This document shows, piece by piece, positions 16,301-24,182 of a DNA stretch of 35,353 nt (its first letter is position 1; every line of letters starts with the position of its first letter). The notes below the pieces were generated by a model. It saw only the letters and a program-made list of their open reading frames with translations, was not told where the DNA came from and ran no database searches. The DNA is from a virus. The DNA lies in IMG/VR virus record IMGVR_UViG_3300042465_000910, positions 1-35,353 of that record. The stretch is one strand, 5' to 3'. Position numbers and translations under genes: made by a program.

Positions 16301-19029
16301 TTGTTAAGGAAAGCTGGATCGTAGGTAATCGTATTTGTAGCAGGATCAAACTCAGCAAAGTCATAGATATTCATCTTGCCGGGTTTAGGTTGAATCTTGC
16401 CTACCCTGATGGCGGTCTTGAGACCCATCCCTTTTATCTTTTGCAGAATCTTTTTAACTTCTGGGTTCTTCTCAGCCTTAATCAATGCGTCTAAGGCGTT
16501 GCCAAGTTCGTTTCTTTGTATGGCTTTAGCAACGTTAGAATTAACAAAGTCTTCTGCCATCTGAGCAGCTAACGCTTCATCTTGTAATTCTTGAGCGTCT
16601 TCACGTTCTTGCTCAATCATTTGTTCTTGGGTGGCTTGGGCAGATGGGGGGCGTGCCTCTTGCTCAATAGCTAGTTCCGCCCTAGCTAGTCCATTTACAC
16701 TTCTTGTGTATTCACCAATAGTGTTGCTATTTTGTTGTTCTGCTAGAAGCACTGCCTCAGGAGAAGACCTAGCTAGTGCATCACGAATAAGCTCTAACTG
16801 ACGAAGGTTCTTTTCACGCTGCTTAGCGTCCGCAATCTGCTCAGTAACTTCTTTTAGACGTACATATTCTTGGGTGAGCGGGGCAATGCGCATTAACTTA
16901 AATGCATCGGTATCTTCTAGACCTTCTGTATTACCCATGTCAATACTAATAAAGTCCAGTACCCGTTTGTCAGTCTCAGCAATAAACTGATTCTCTTCGT
17001 CAATAGCAGGCTGTAGGCGCTCTTGAGCTTTCTTTAAATCGTTTTGTTGCTTTTTAGTTAATGCACCACCGACTGCTTCTTCTCCTCCAGCAACAGATAC
17101 AGGAGCTGGTCCAGCAGTAACCAATCCTCCCCCGACAGGTCCTGCAATGGTCTCGGGAGTGCGTGCAAAGGTAGGTTGTTGCTGATCGCTTGGAAGGCTT
17201 GGCTGTACTGCTCCTCCGACAGGTCCGGCAGGTTCTGAAATAGGCTCACTTATTACCTCCTGTGTAAATTCTGGGCGGCTTAGATACTCTTCAACTTTCT
17301 CACGAATATTTGTGCTAAGGTTCTTTCGGTCAGCATAGGCTTCTAGCACCCGTTTTACTTCCGCTGCATCTGCAGGATTAGATATGTCTTTGCCTTCTAG
17401 CAACTTGTTTTTACGTATGAGTGCGGTAGGTCCAATACCCAAAGTTCCTAATACGCCATCGTCTATCTTTGTGGCAACTTCTTTTGGTGTAAGCTTAACT
17501 GGCTTACTTACTACCGATGGTTCCGCAACAGGTGTAATGGGTGCGGCAGGGGGTGCACCAAATAGATCAGGTTGTCCTTCTACCGCCATACCTGCTACAG
17601 GTGGGGCTTCTGTTAAGGTTAATTCGCCTTGTTTAGCTGCAAGAAACTTTTTAAGTTTTGCCTGAGACGCCTTTAATTCGGCAGCTTCTTTTTGCTGCAA
17701 CTGACGTAACCTATTGGCTTCAGCTTTGTCGCCCTTAACTCTGGATGCTTCGGCAGTTTTAGTTGGTAAGCCTTGCTCGTCAAATAGCGACAACTGTTTA
17801 CCTTTAAGTTCCTTCTGAGCTTCTTCTTTAGCTTTAGGCTCTATAAGGCGGCTAGTATATGCACCGAGTTCTAAACCCGGAAGCATGCCTTGTTTCTGTA
17901 AGGCGTTGTATTCGTCAATAGTTAAGTTAGCTTCTTCTACTTGGCGAGCTAATTCTTGACGTTGTTGTTCGGCTATCTTAGCTTGCTGCTCCGCAAATTC
18001 TGCTCGTTTTTCTTGAACTCTAGACCCAACACCCCCTGCACCACCAAAGGCAGAACCAGCAACAGCGCCACGGACACTAGACTCCATGATGCGGTTCCAG
18101 TCCGCACTCTCAAATATTTGGGGGTTATTGCCTACAAAGTTCTCGGCATAGATACTGATTGCTTCTTGAGCGCCTTCCGTTAAACCTTCTGCACCCATAC
18201 CTTTTAAGGTACCTGCTGTTATAGAACGGAGTAAGCCTTTGTCCATGCCTGATTTCTCAAGCACCTTCTCAACAATACCTGCTTTGACTGGACCCGTTAG
18301 GGACTTAGCTAATTGTGCGGGGAGAACAGAATCTAAGGCAGCAGAACCAGCACCAAACAATAGTGAGGCAGGCACATCCATCTGACCCGTTTCTTGGTAG
18401 ATGTTTTGGAATATTTCAGGGGCATTCTGGGCGTAGGAACCTAGGAACACACCAGCGCCTTGACCTACTGCCTGACGGGTTGCGGCACCTTGCGCCATTC
18501 CTTGCGCTACAAACTCGGTTAATTCACGACCAGCCAAACCACGCTCGGCACCCTGAACCATAAGGCTCTTGCCCAATGAAGTTAATCCAGTACGTGCAGC
18601 GATAACACCAGCGCCAACACCAGGAATTATGGAGGTAGCAATATTGGGTATCTGCTCAATGATGGTCTCAAGAGCAAAGCCAGGAACGTCAGTAATACCC
18701 TTTACGTCTTTAAGTTCAGGATATTGAGGAGCGTAATACTTGGCTATCTCTTGCTCGGTCTCAGCAGCTTCGCCTAATTGTTTCTGTGCATACTCTTCAA
18801 ATCCAAGGGCTTTTGCACCCATGGCAGGGATGATGTCCCCAAAAGTAGAACCTAAACGTTTAGTACCACGGGTAAGAGCTTTACTAGCCATCTCCCCAAA
18901 ACCCATTTCAGCTTGAGGTAGCTCAAACTCATATTTCTTAGCAAGCCTGTCTAGCTCAGCATTTAGTTGTTCTGGGGTTAGATTATCGTCAAACCTAACC
19001 GCCCCGAGTTTGGGTAAATCAAGGATCAT
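13312..19029 (-). CDS. Giant polyvalent internal virion (ejection) protein with HExxH site
   Basis: A 1905-residue protein, the last gene of the virion block. The N-terminus has NLTPEQLNAELDRLAKKYEF and a hydrophobic glycine-rich stretch near 110-150. Residues ~345-860 are long Glu/Lys/Gln-rich helices. A zinc metallopeptidase motif TTIHEIVHAAV places H915, E916, H919, with E959 or E963 (IHEFAAEL) as likely third ligand. The C-terminal third has a helical membrane-active domain typical of phage polyvalent proteins (PVGRVFFTFKSFVWN, LPFFGFAETVAQML), often annotated as LPD or PLxRFG-type. Such proteins are packaged in the head and injected with DNA. Good AAGGA site upstream; 9 bases separate it from the transglycosylase gene. 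Confidence 0.85.
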   Translation of the reverse strand: MILDLPKLGAVRFDDNLTPEQLNAELDRLAKKYEFELPQAEMGFGEMASKALTRGTKRLGSTFGDIIPAMGAKALGFEEYAQKQLGEAAETEQEIAKYYAPQYPELKDVKGITDVPGFALETIIEQIPNIATSIIPGVGAGVIAARTGLTSLGKSLMVQGAERGLAGRELTEFVAQGMAQGAATRQAVGQGAGVFLGSYAQNAPEIFQNIYQETGQMDVPASLLFGAGSAALDSVLPAQLAKSLTGPVKAGIVEKVLEKSGMDKGLLRSITAGTLKGMGAEGLTEGAQEAISIYAENFVGNNPQIFESADWNRIMESSVRGAVAGSAFGGAGGVGSRVQEKRAEFAEQQAKIAEQQRQELARQVEEANLTIDEYNALQKQGMLPGLELGAYTSRLIEPKAKEEAQKELKGKQLSLFDEQGLPTKTAEASRVKGDKAEANRLRQLQQKEAAELKASQAKLKKFLAAKQGELTLTEAPPVAGMAVEGQPDLFGAPPAAPITPVAEPSVVSKPVKLTPKEVATKIDDGVLGTLGIGPTALIRKNKLLEGKDISNPADAAEVKRVLEAYADRKNLSTNIREKVEEYLSRPEFTQEVISEPISEPAGPVGGAVQPSLPSDQQQPTFARTPETIAGPVGGGLVTAGPAPVSVAGGEEAVGGALTKKQQNDLKKAQERLQPAIDEENQFIAETDKRVLDFISIDMGNTEGLEDTDAFKLMRIAPLTQEYVRLKEVTEQIADAKQREKNLRQLELIRDALARSSPEAVLLAEQQNSNTIGEYTRSVNGLARAELAIEQEARPPSAQATQEQMIEQEREDAQELQDEALAAQMAEDFVNSNVAKAIQRNELGNALDALIKAEKNPEVKKILQKIKGMGLKTAIRVGKIQPKPGKMNIYDFAEFDPATNTITYDPAFLNKNTTIHEIVHAAVSKILLNPNHPLTKELTKLYEGVYNQLGSSYGALDIHEFAAELISNPEFQATLKAIKAPRGGNMFQRMMQAIAEFFGFRKGTSAYDKGLRTISDIIDLSGDVEASAADKMYHGVGPSVKQGLSVVGQIGQSMPALAGRTVDQTKNFFSNVQDYGLLKAGMGLLRLDNLNTIYGKELPSIQTLIDALEKRNGQQEQEIKKINDNYKRFSAAVKADPKAAERMNNMAVDARLAQVDPLDPNFKPTAANAAEYRRLRSVYTGLPADLQTTYKDIRQAYEGALQRYEDLLLRNASPSMRDKLRLEFEARKKLVAYIPFLRSGDYWLEYADPKSGERTVQAFQSARERDNFVAKDLPTNTKVRKYRNLHEARFVASEVPPTTFIGGIIRDLKQQGATDAMVDSVYQSYLALMPAESISKRFMKAEDVLGMERDIVRGYGDTMIKWSRKLADSEYAPQIDRAITGVKNEASAIGTSDVAAVSDTINEQSAFFHNPTYGKVVSGLTSFSYFEYIAGNISSALINLSTLPMFTWPILGAKFGFDKASSAMLAAGKVVANGLDKDPKYKALYQSLMDHAQFEHTMAREVLEARRMTTGDYLGVKAKILDTLSIPFSATERYNRGVTAVAAFDLARAQGMSEADAIKYAVTTVKDINTSGMAVTAPKYMQSPVGRVFFTFKSFVWNSAFVVARAFHQAYKGESKEVRRIAQRQLLGIYGMAGAFAGVKGLPFFGFAETVAQMLNALFGDDDEPFNFDEEMRNFFGELLYKGPTNFLTNLEIANRTGVAQDLIFRDDPRGIAEHGYVLSAMKNAFGPAGSYLIGAERGIKAMNEGQVERGIESLVPSWVRNGMKGMRYMSEGALTLKGDPIEEDIGAYNSLMQIIGFSPASLSSTYEKTSAAKGYDREVAQRKQRLLNKYDMARTAGDSDLMTETREEIEAFNSRRTSPKDRITGDTLNRSQKARQAAEKNMINGVTFSRNRKAEIEEKFFNDED

Positions 19030-19038
19030 GGAGATTCC

Positions 19039-20820
19039 TTATAGCTGAGAAGCGTTTGGGGTGCTATCTGCTTGCCCAACATTAACAAATTCGTTAATAA
19101 ATCTACCACGTGCCATTTCAAACTGACCAAGAAGTTTAGGATCCTGACGCCAGTTCTTTTTCTGTTTAGCAAGGTCAGCCTCAAGTTGTGCTTTACGAGG
19201 GCTATTATCCCAGTCTTCAGAAGCTTTACGACGCAAGTCACCTAAACGAATATTTTGCGCTTGTTGGCGTATTCCTTGTTCTGATTTTCTTAACCCAAGT
19301 TCTGCGGCAGTTTTCTCAGCTTGTTGCTTCAAAGCATCACGACGCATTTTCTCATAAAGTTCTGCACGGGATAGACCAAGTTGACCAGTTAGGATTGCGT
19401 TCTCATCAGCAACCTGAGACCTGCGAGCAGCCATTTGAGCGGCAACACCAGTAGCAGCGCCTTGACCAATGTTAACTGCAGCAAACGGCGAAGAACCGCC
19501 CATCATGCCAAGACCAGCTTGGAGTAGGGACATATAGGCATCAATACGTTTTTGCTTGCCAGATTCTTCCATACGCTGTTTAAGTAGGTTCTTAATATCA
19601 GATATACCTCTATCTGCTGGGGGTTCTTTATACGCTTCTGGAGCAGCATCTGTAGGCGCATTTCTACCTAATTCTGCATCTGTTGGTCCAATACCCCCTT
19701 GAGGTGGGAAATTAAATTGGGGTTTCTTCTCAGCTGGTGTAGCTGGTTTTTCGTTATAGTATTCCTTAATAGATTTACCACTCCTTGCTGCGCGCCCAAC
19801 TGCCTCAAGCGGACCTTGAACTACATAAGGCGCACCAGTCAAAGGATCTATGGCTTCAAAATCTACTTCGGGCATCGAAGTACCGCCTGCTGAAAACGCA
19901 ACAATACCGCCACCTGCCATGTTTCTAGCCATGACATAGTTCTGTGTTTCACGGGGCAATCCTTCAATACCTCTACCACTCTTCAAAGCCTTATCAACTC
20001 GACCAGGTCCTGCGTTATAAGCAGCTAAGGCAAGTGTTGGGTCTTGGTATTTGTCGTACATTTTCTTGAGATACATCACCCCACCACGGATATTATCTTC
20101 TGGATTGAGTGGATCAACACCAAGCTCTTTAGCGGTCTTAGGCATTAACTGCATAACACCCAAGGCACCTGCACGGGAACGAGCAGACTCAGGATTTTTT
20201 AGGTTGCCTGTTTCTTTGTAGAGTGCATGGACAGCAATATTGGGGTCAAGACCAATACGCTCGGCTTCTGCTGCAACCATATTCTCATATTTGTGATCGC
20301 CACGGGCACGACGTTCTGCTGGGGGTGATACATAGTCCCCTCTTTGAGGACCGTCATATATTGCGCTACGCATACTAGACGGCATTTTGTTGACTATGCT
20401 TTCTTTAATAGCATCGCTAGACGGGATTCTGTCACTTACACCTTGTTTAAGGCTAGTAATACCAGCCATGAGGCGGCTCATTAAGTTCTTTTCTTCGTCT
20501 TCGTCCTCATCAGGCAAAGATACACCACCTTCTGCAAACGCAATAATGCCACCACCAGCATAGCCTTCTTCAGGTAGATTAGACTGAAGCTTCTCTAAAC
20601 CAGACATCATATCTGCTTGCTCCATAACTTGACGAGCAAGAGGGGGTTGGGCTTGAGTCTGAGCTACCATTGCTTTGGCAGCTTGCTCTGCTTTCATTTT
20701 TTCTTGAATAAGGGGCACGCCTACATAGGCTGGGATTGTTCCGTTCTTGACGGCTTGATTTAATTGCGGAATGGATAACTTCTCGGCATCCGCCATCCGA
20801 CTCATTAGGCTACCAATCAT
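19039..20820 (-). CDS. Virion-associated lytic transglycosylase (SLT domain)
   Basis: A 593-residue internal virion protein. Residues ~178-300 form an SLT (goose-lysozyme-like) domain: ALYKETGN with catalytic E203, SRAGALGVMQLMPKTAKELG (217-234), and LALAAYNAGPGRVDKAL (263-279). It should cut peptidoglycan glycan strands locally during DNA entry. The flanks are Gly/Ala-rich and carry the motif GGGIIAFAEGG (near 90-99) and GGGIVAFSAGG (303-313), which also recur in other virion proteins here. The C-terminal region has helices rich in Gln/Arg/Lys. It lies between the giant ejection protein and a Gln-rich virion protein, so it is not the lysis enzyme; that is the gene at 26362. Confidence 0.9.
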   Translation of the reverse strand: MIGSLMSRMADAEKLSIPQLNQAVKNGTIPAYVGVPLIQEKMKAEQAAKAMVAQTQAQPPLARQVMEQADMMSGLEKLQSNLPEEGYAGGGIIAFAEGGVSLPDEDEDEEKNLMSRLMAGITSLKQGVSDRIPSSDAIKESIVNKMPSSMRSAIYDGPQRGDYVSPPAERRARGDHKYENMVAAEAERIGLDPNIAVHALYKETGNLKNPESARSRAGALGVMQLMPKTAKELGVDPLNPEDNIRGGVMYLKKMYDKYQDPTLALAAYNAGPGRVDKALKSGRGIEGLPRETQNYVMARNMAGGGIVAFSAGGTSMPEVDFEAIDPLTGAPYVVQGPLEAVGRAARSGKSIKEYYNEKPATPAEKKPQFNFPPQGGIGPTDAELGRNAPTDAAPEAYKEPPADRGISDIKNLLKQRMEESGKQKRIDAYMSLLQAGLGMMGGSSPFAAVNIGQGAATGVAAQMAARRSQVADENAILTGQLGLSRAELYEKMRRDALKQQAEKTAAELGLRKSEQGIRQQAQNIRLGDLRRKASEDWDNSPRKAQLEADLAKQKKNWRQDPKLLGQFEMARGRFINEFVNVGQADSTPNASQL

Positions 20821-20821
20821 A

Positions 20822-22036
20822 TTAACCTGCCTTACTCATGACATTGTAAAGACCTAGCTCAGCCAAGCCATCAGACGATTTGACCTTACCACCCGCTCTA
20901 AATATTCCCGCTGCACGTCCTAAGCCGTAAGCACCTATACCTGCTGTTCCCAAACCACCGATCTGAGAAATAGCGCTAGGAGGCGCTTGATACTGCTGGG
21001 TTGTCGCTTGTTGCAATGGCAAACCACGCAGCAAGCTGCTCATTGTAGACAACTGTAGCTGTGGGTATTGTTGCTGAAGAGCGTAATTTTGAATTGCTTG
21101 ATTAACCCGTTGTTGTTCAAGAGCTTGTTGCTGGGCACCAGCTTGAGACTGCAGACCAATAATGCCTTGTTGTGCTTGAAACTGAGCACCACCAATATCG
21201 GCTAACGATTTACCAGCACCCATTAATTGCCCAGTACCCTGAAGGGCTGTGCCAAAGCCTTGCAAACCTAAATTAGCTCCAAATTGTTGCGCTTGTTGGC
21301 CCTGTTCAAATGCCCGTTGTGAGCCTTGAGCTTGAATTTGACCTAATTGAGTACCTAGATTACGGCGGGCTTCTGCTTGCTCAATAGCTTGACGGCTTCC
21401 ACCAAAAGCTCCTTGACGAACAGCTTGCGCCTGCATGCCAGGCAACGTCTTTCCATAGTCACGGATAGCTTCTTGTTTTTGAACGTCAACCACATTCTGC
21501 ATATAGGGCGACATAAACGCTTGTTGTGCATATGGATTTGTTGCCAGCCCATAGTACCCTTGTCCAACCCCCGCAGCCTGTGTAGCTAGATTTGCAGCGC
21601 CCATACCACCTGCACCAACAAACTGACTACCAACTCCATATTGACCTGGAACCTGTAGATTTGCTGTTTGTCTAAAAGCTTGTTGCTGCATGGGGCTAAA
21701 TCCAGCTACCGCCGCCTGAGCTTGTTCTTGAGCGGTATTAGTGATTTCACCACCAGGACCTACGGTAGCACCGTAAGGAACATAGGGTTGAAAACCTACA
21801 ATATTGCCAGCGTCATCAAATTTATACGCCTGCTTTTGCGCAGCGCCCAACATACTCTCCACATAGGGACGAGCATATTCGGGAATATTAGAAGTAACGG
21901 TTGTACTTTGAGTTGGACCACCGCCGCCTGAGCCACCCCCTCCGTAGACACGCCCACCGCCAACTTTGGCTTGGGTTACGGATTCACCTAGGAGTTCCCC
22001 TAAAGCGTATAGTTCACGGCGAGAATAGTGTTTCAT
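20822..22036 (-). CDS. Gln/Ala/Gly-rich internal virion protein
   Basis: A 404-residue protein with a glycine linker after the N-terminus (GGGSGGGG near 33-40), a conserved PEYARPYVESMLGAAQ segment and a long central region of Gln/Ala-rich helices (QAIEQAEARRNLGTQL, QAQGSQRAFEQG) with no catalytic site. The C-terminus has GLGRAAGIFRAGGKVKSSDGL, related to the Gly-rich motifs of its neighbours. Composition and position next to the transglycosylase and giant ejection protein fit a structural internal core or ejection protein, comparable in role to T7 gp14. I do not recognise a family by sequence, so the call is by context. Start is in an ATGA overlap with the GNAT-like gene. Confidence 0.75.
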   Translation of the reverse strand: MKHYSRRELYALGELLGESVTQAKVGGGRVYGGGGSGGGGPTQSTTVTSNIPEYARPYVESMLGAAQKQAYKFDDAGNIVGFQPYVPYGATVGPGGEITNTAQEQAQAAVAGFSPMQQQAFRQTANLQVPGQYGVGSQFVGAGGMGAANLATQAAGVGQGYYGLATNPYAQQAFMSPYMQNVVDVQKQEAIRDYGKTLPGMQAQAVRQGAFGGSRQAIEQAEARRNLGTQLGQIQAQGSQRAFEQGQQAQQFGANLGLQGFGTALQGTGQLMGAGKSLADIGGAQFQAQQGIIGLQSQAGAQQQALEQQRVNQAIQNYALQQQYPQLQLSTMSSLLRGLPLQQATTQQYQAPPSAISQIGGLGTAGIGAYGLGRAAGIFRAGGKVKSSDGLAELGLYNVMSKAG

Positions 22037-22464
22037 AGTTTTACTTCCACCAAAGTAGTGCGTTCTTCAAACCCATACCGCTTCCATAGCCTAGCTATAG
22101 CAGGACGAGCCATTCCTTGAATCTTTGTTGCTCCAGCATGTCTTAATATGTTGCTCATCTGTTCAAACGTATCTTTATTAGATATTAATTTTCCGCCAAT
22201 AAGCGTTATAAAAGCGACTCGGTTCTTAGGATAATTAGCAAATGACACGGTTGCCGCTCCATGCACTTGGTTACTATCATCTGTAGCAACTAACAACGTC
22301 CACAAGCCCGAAGTCAAAAAACCTTGAACATGGGAAATGTCGTAATTATCGCTCCACTCAGGTACCGGTTCTCCCTTTTCTAACGCCTCCTTCAAATATG
22401 TTTCTACAAAAGGCCAAGTCTGTACTACGTAATCAATCCCAACTGGCTGAATCTTTAAGTCCAT
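22033..22464 (-). CDS. GNAT-like acetyltransferase-fold protein in virion block
   Basis: A 143-residue protein with the alternating strand-helix pattern of the GNAT fold: SGLWTLLVATDDSNQVHGAATVSF as central strands, RVAFITLIGGK, and the C-terminal KIQGMARPAIARLWKRYGFEERTTLVEV, where KRYGFEER resembles the closing motif of acetyltransferases. No clear acetyl-CoA loop (Q/RxxGxG/A) is seen, so it may not be catalytic. Similar genes sit among internal virion genes in many podovirus-like phages. It overlaps its upstream neighbour by 1 base and the downstream gene by 4, so it is firmly part of the late operon. Confidence 0.7.
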   Translation of the reverse strand: MDLKIQPVGIDYVVQTWPFVETYLKEALEKGEPVPEWSDNYDISHVQGFLTSGLWTLLVATDDSNQVHGAATVSFANYPKNRVAFITLIGGKLISNKDTFEQMSNILRHAGATKIQGMARPAIARLWKRYGFEERTTLVEVKL

Positions 22465-23798
22465 TAGGCAGGCATGTAACGGTTAGCTTTAACTGCTGGA
22501 GCTTGTTTCTTTTTGCCTGTCCTAGCTTTGCGTACTTTGTCCATCATGGCGTATAACTGTTTAGCACCAGCATCTGTAGAGCCATTGCCTAAATGAGAGA
22601 CAACATCAGCAGGAACCACGAACTCCCCGTCAGCCAGTCGGGCGGGCTGTTTACCAGCAATAACCCCAGGAATAGAATCAGACATGCCATCGCCAGGTCC
22701 TTTAAGCATTCTGCCACCATCGGAATACCCTCCTAGAGAAGAAATGCCACCACTAGCCATCGTCATAGGTTTGCCTTCTTTAAGGCGCTTTTCCATTTCA
22801 ATAATTGAATTACCTCGACCATATATGTTTTGATAGGCATCGAGGGTTAACCCTTGGGCTTTAGCGGCTTCGACTATATTTGCAATACCACCCTCATTCA
22901 TAAGCATAGGATTAGAACGCTCATAAGCTGGAGCATCCATCATCAATTCGGCACTTACTGGACGCTGTGTTGGTGTTGCATATTGAGTCTTGTCAATCAT
23001 GCCTTGTGGGTACAAACCACCTTGTGGATTCATAGCCGTATTCATCATGCTCATACGCTCAACTGGACCACCGTTAGCTAACTGTACAATGCCACCCTCA
23101 GCCGCAGTTGTATAGTCCCTATACTCAGGGCGATAAACACTTTCTGGGGCATAGGTGGGGGTTGAGCGAACAAATTTAGATGGATCAAAAGTACTTTCGT
23201 AGCTTTCGGTGGCGGGAATACCAAACCGATTACGTTCAGCTTGCATCATGGCGCCAAGGGCGGAAGTACCACCAATGGTAGCTAATCCAGTATTAGATAT
23301 AAATCCTTTTTCTCCAGGAAGGTACCCAAAAATATTTGGTTTAGGGGCTACAGTAGAGGGTGACAAGGCGGCTGTACCAGCTTCTCCAGGTAATACAGAA
23401 AGTCCTGTACTAGAAGTTACAAATGGAGAAGTAGCTCCAACCCCGGTTGCAGAAGGTAAAGCGGCAATACCAGCTTCTCCAGGAAGCGCCATTAACCCCG
23501 TGCTAGAAGGTACAAACGTAGTAGCCGCACCAGCTTCAGCCCCAATAACAGCACCTGTACCAGCAGCTCCACCAGCAGCTCCACCAGCAGCTCCACCAGC
23601 AGCTCCACCAGCAGCTCCACCAGCAACGGGGGCCGCAGCAGCAGGGAAAGCACCTAAACCACCTCCAGCAGCGCCCATAGCGCCACCTAAAAGGGCGCCT
23701 TGCAGAGGATCACCGCCTTGAATAGCCGCACCAGCGCCACCTGCCGTAGCTCCGACAGCAGCACCAATTAACATTGCCTCGCCTACACCGGTTCCCAT
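22464..23798 (-). CDS. Gly/Ala-rich virion protein with internal repeats
   Basis: A 444-residue structural protein. Residues 1-85 are almost all Gly, Ala and Val and include five copies of GGAA, encoded by a perfect 12-base DNA repeat. Next come degenerate repeats of an STGL-LPGEAG-AAL unit (near 98-175). The middle has the motifs EGGIVQLANGG and NEGGIANIV. The C-terminal domain GPGDGMSDSIPGVI, ARLADGEFVVPADVVSHLGNGSTDAGAKQLYAMM recurs in many virion proteins of environmental phages. Likely packaged or tail-associated; no enzyme motif seen. The 42 bases upstream of its start are the largest gap in the late block. Confidence 0.75.
   Translation of the reverse strand: MGTGVGEAMLIGAAVGATAGGAGAAIQGGDPLQGALLGGAMGAAGGGLGAFPAAAAPVAGGAAGGAAGGAAGGAAGGAAGTGAVIGAEAGAATTFVPSSTGLMALPGEAGIAALPSATGVGATSPFVTSSTGLSVLPGEAGTAALSPSTVAPKPNIFGYLPGEKGFISNTGLATIGGTSALGAMMQAERNRFGIPATESYESTFDPSKFVRSTPTYAPESVYRPEYRDYTTAAEGGIVQLANGGPVERMSMMNTAMNPQGGLYPQGMIDKTQYATPTQRPVSAELMMDAPAYERSNPMLMNEGGIANIVEAAKAQGLTLDAYQNIYGRGNSIIEMEKRLKEGKPMTMASGGISSLGGYSDGGRMLKGPGDGMSDSIPGVIAGKQPARLADGEFVVPADVVSHLGNGSTDAGAKQLYAMMDKVRKARTGKKKQAPAVKANRYMPA
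23561..23625 (-). repeat. Perfect 12-bp tandem repeat, 5 copies plus a partial
   Basis: The plus-strand unit CAGCAGCTCCAC occurs five times without a mismatch (23561-23620), then five more bases of a sixth copy. It encodes (Gly-Gly-Ala-Ala)n in the virion protein, and stays in frame whatever the copy number because 12 is a multiple of 3. Confidence 0.95.
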
Positions 23799-23840
23799 AA
23801 GATATACCTCGCCTAATTTAAGTAGTACTTTATCATGTTG

Positions 23841-24182
23841 TTAGACAGTTGTAACCGTTACAGTACCAACTCTTCCTACTGTTTTTACGCCTGTTAAGAA
23901 GATCAAAGGCTCTCCAAGGGCATTTACCCAATCTGAGCCATTCCAATAGATTGGATACCCAAGGCTTGTATCAAAGTAATACTGCCCAACCTGTAGATTT
24001 TCCGTAGGTCTATTTGCCGTAGTACCCGAAGCAGGAACCGTAACGTTTTGAGTAAAGTTGTCAACTTGGTTAAAGTACAGGCGCAAAGCGTTATTCATCT
24101 GGTCTTGATAAAGCTGACGGTACTCTACTGGCGCAATCAGTAAATTAGGAGCTTTAGAGGGGCGAAGTGGGACTTGTGCCAT
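23841..24182 (-). CDS. Small virion-associated protein, 113 aa
   Basis: Shares one base (TAATG) with the preceding gene. The sequence begins MAQVPLRPSKAPNLLIAPVEY, has a helical part with QLYQDQMNNALRLYFNQVDNF, and a compact motif RPTENLQVGQYYFDTSLGYPIYWNGSDWVNALG. The YFDT-LG-PI-WNG-W pattern is common in tail fibre and virion proteins. It probably forms a small accessory of the tail or head-tail complex. No signal peptide or membrane segment. Confidence 0.7.
   Translation of the reverse strand: MAQVPLRPSKAPNLLIAPVEYRQLYQDQMNNALRLYFNQVDNFTQNVTVPASGTTANRPTENLQVGQYYFDTSLGYPIYWNGSDWVNALGEPLIFLTGVKTVGRVGTVTVTTV

Noticed and set aside
23561-23625. CRISPR-like repeat array
   Set aside because: Units are contiguous 12-base repeats without spacers, within a coding frame.
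23209-23721. 170-residue open frame on the plus strand with PAAPPAAPP repeats
   Set aside because: Shadow of the 12-base repeat and Gly/Ala codons of the virion protein on the other strand.
23799-23840. Possible promoter in the 42-base gap before the Gly/Ala-rich gene
   Set aside because: A TTACAA with TAAAGT at about 16 bases is a poor match (three of six at the -35), and late genes here appear to be read through.
24050-24065. TTGACA-like sequences on the minus strand (also 16938-16943, 27246-27251, 33784-33789)
   Set aside because: They lie in conserved coding sequence without a -10 at proper distance.
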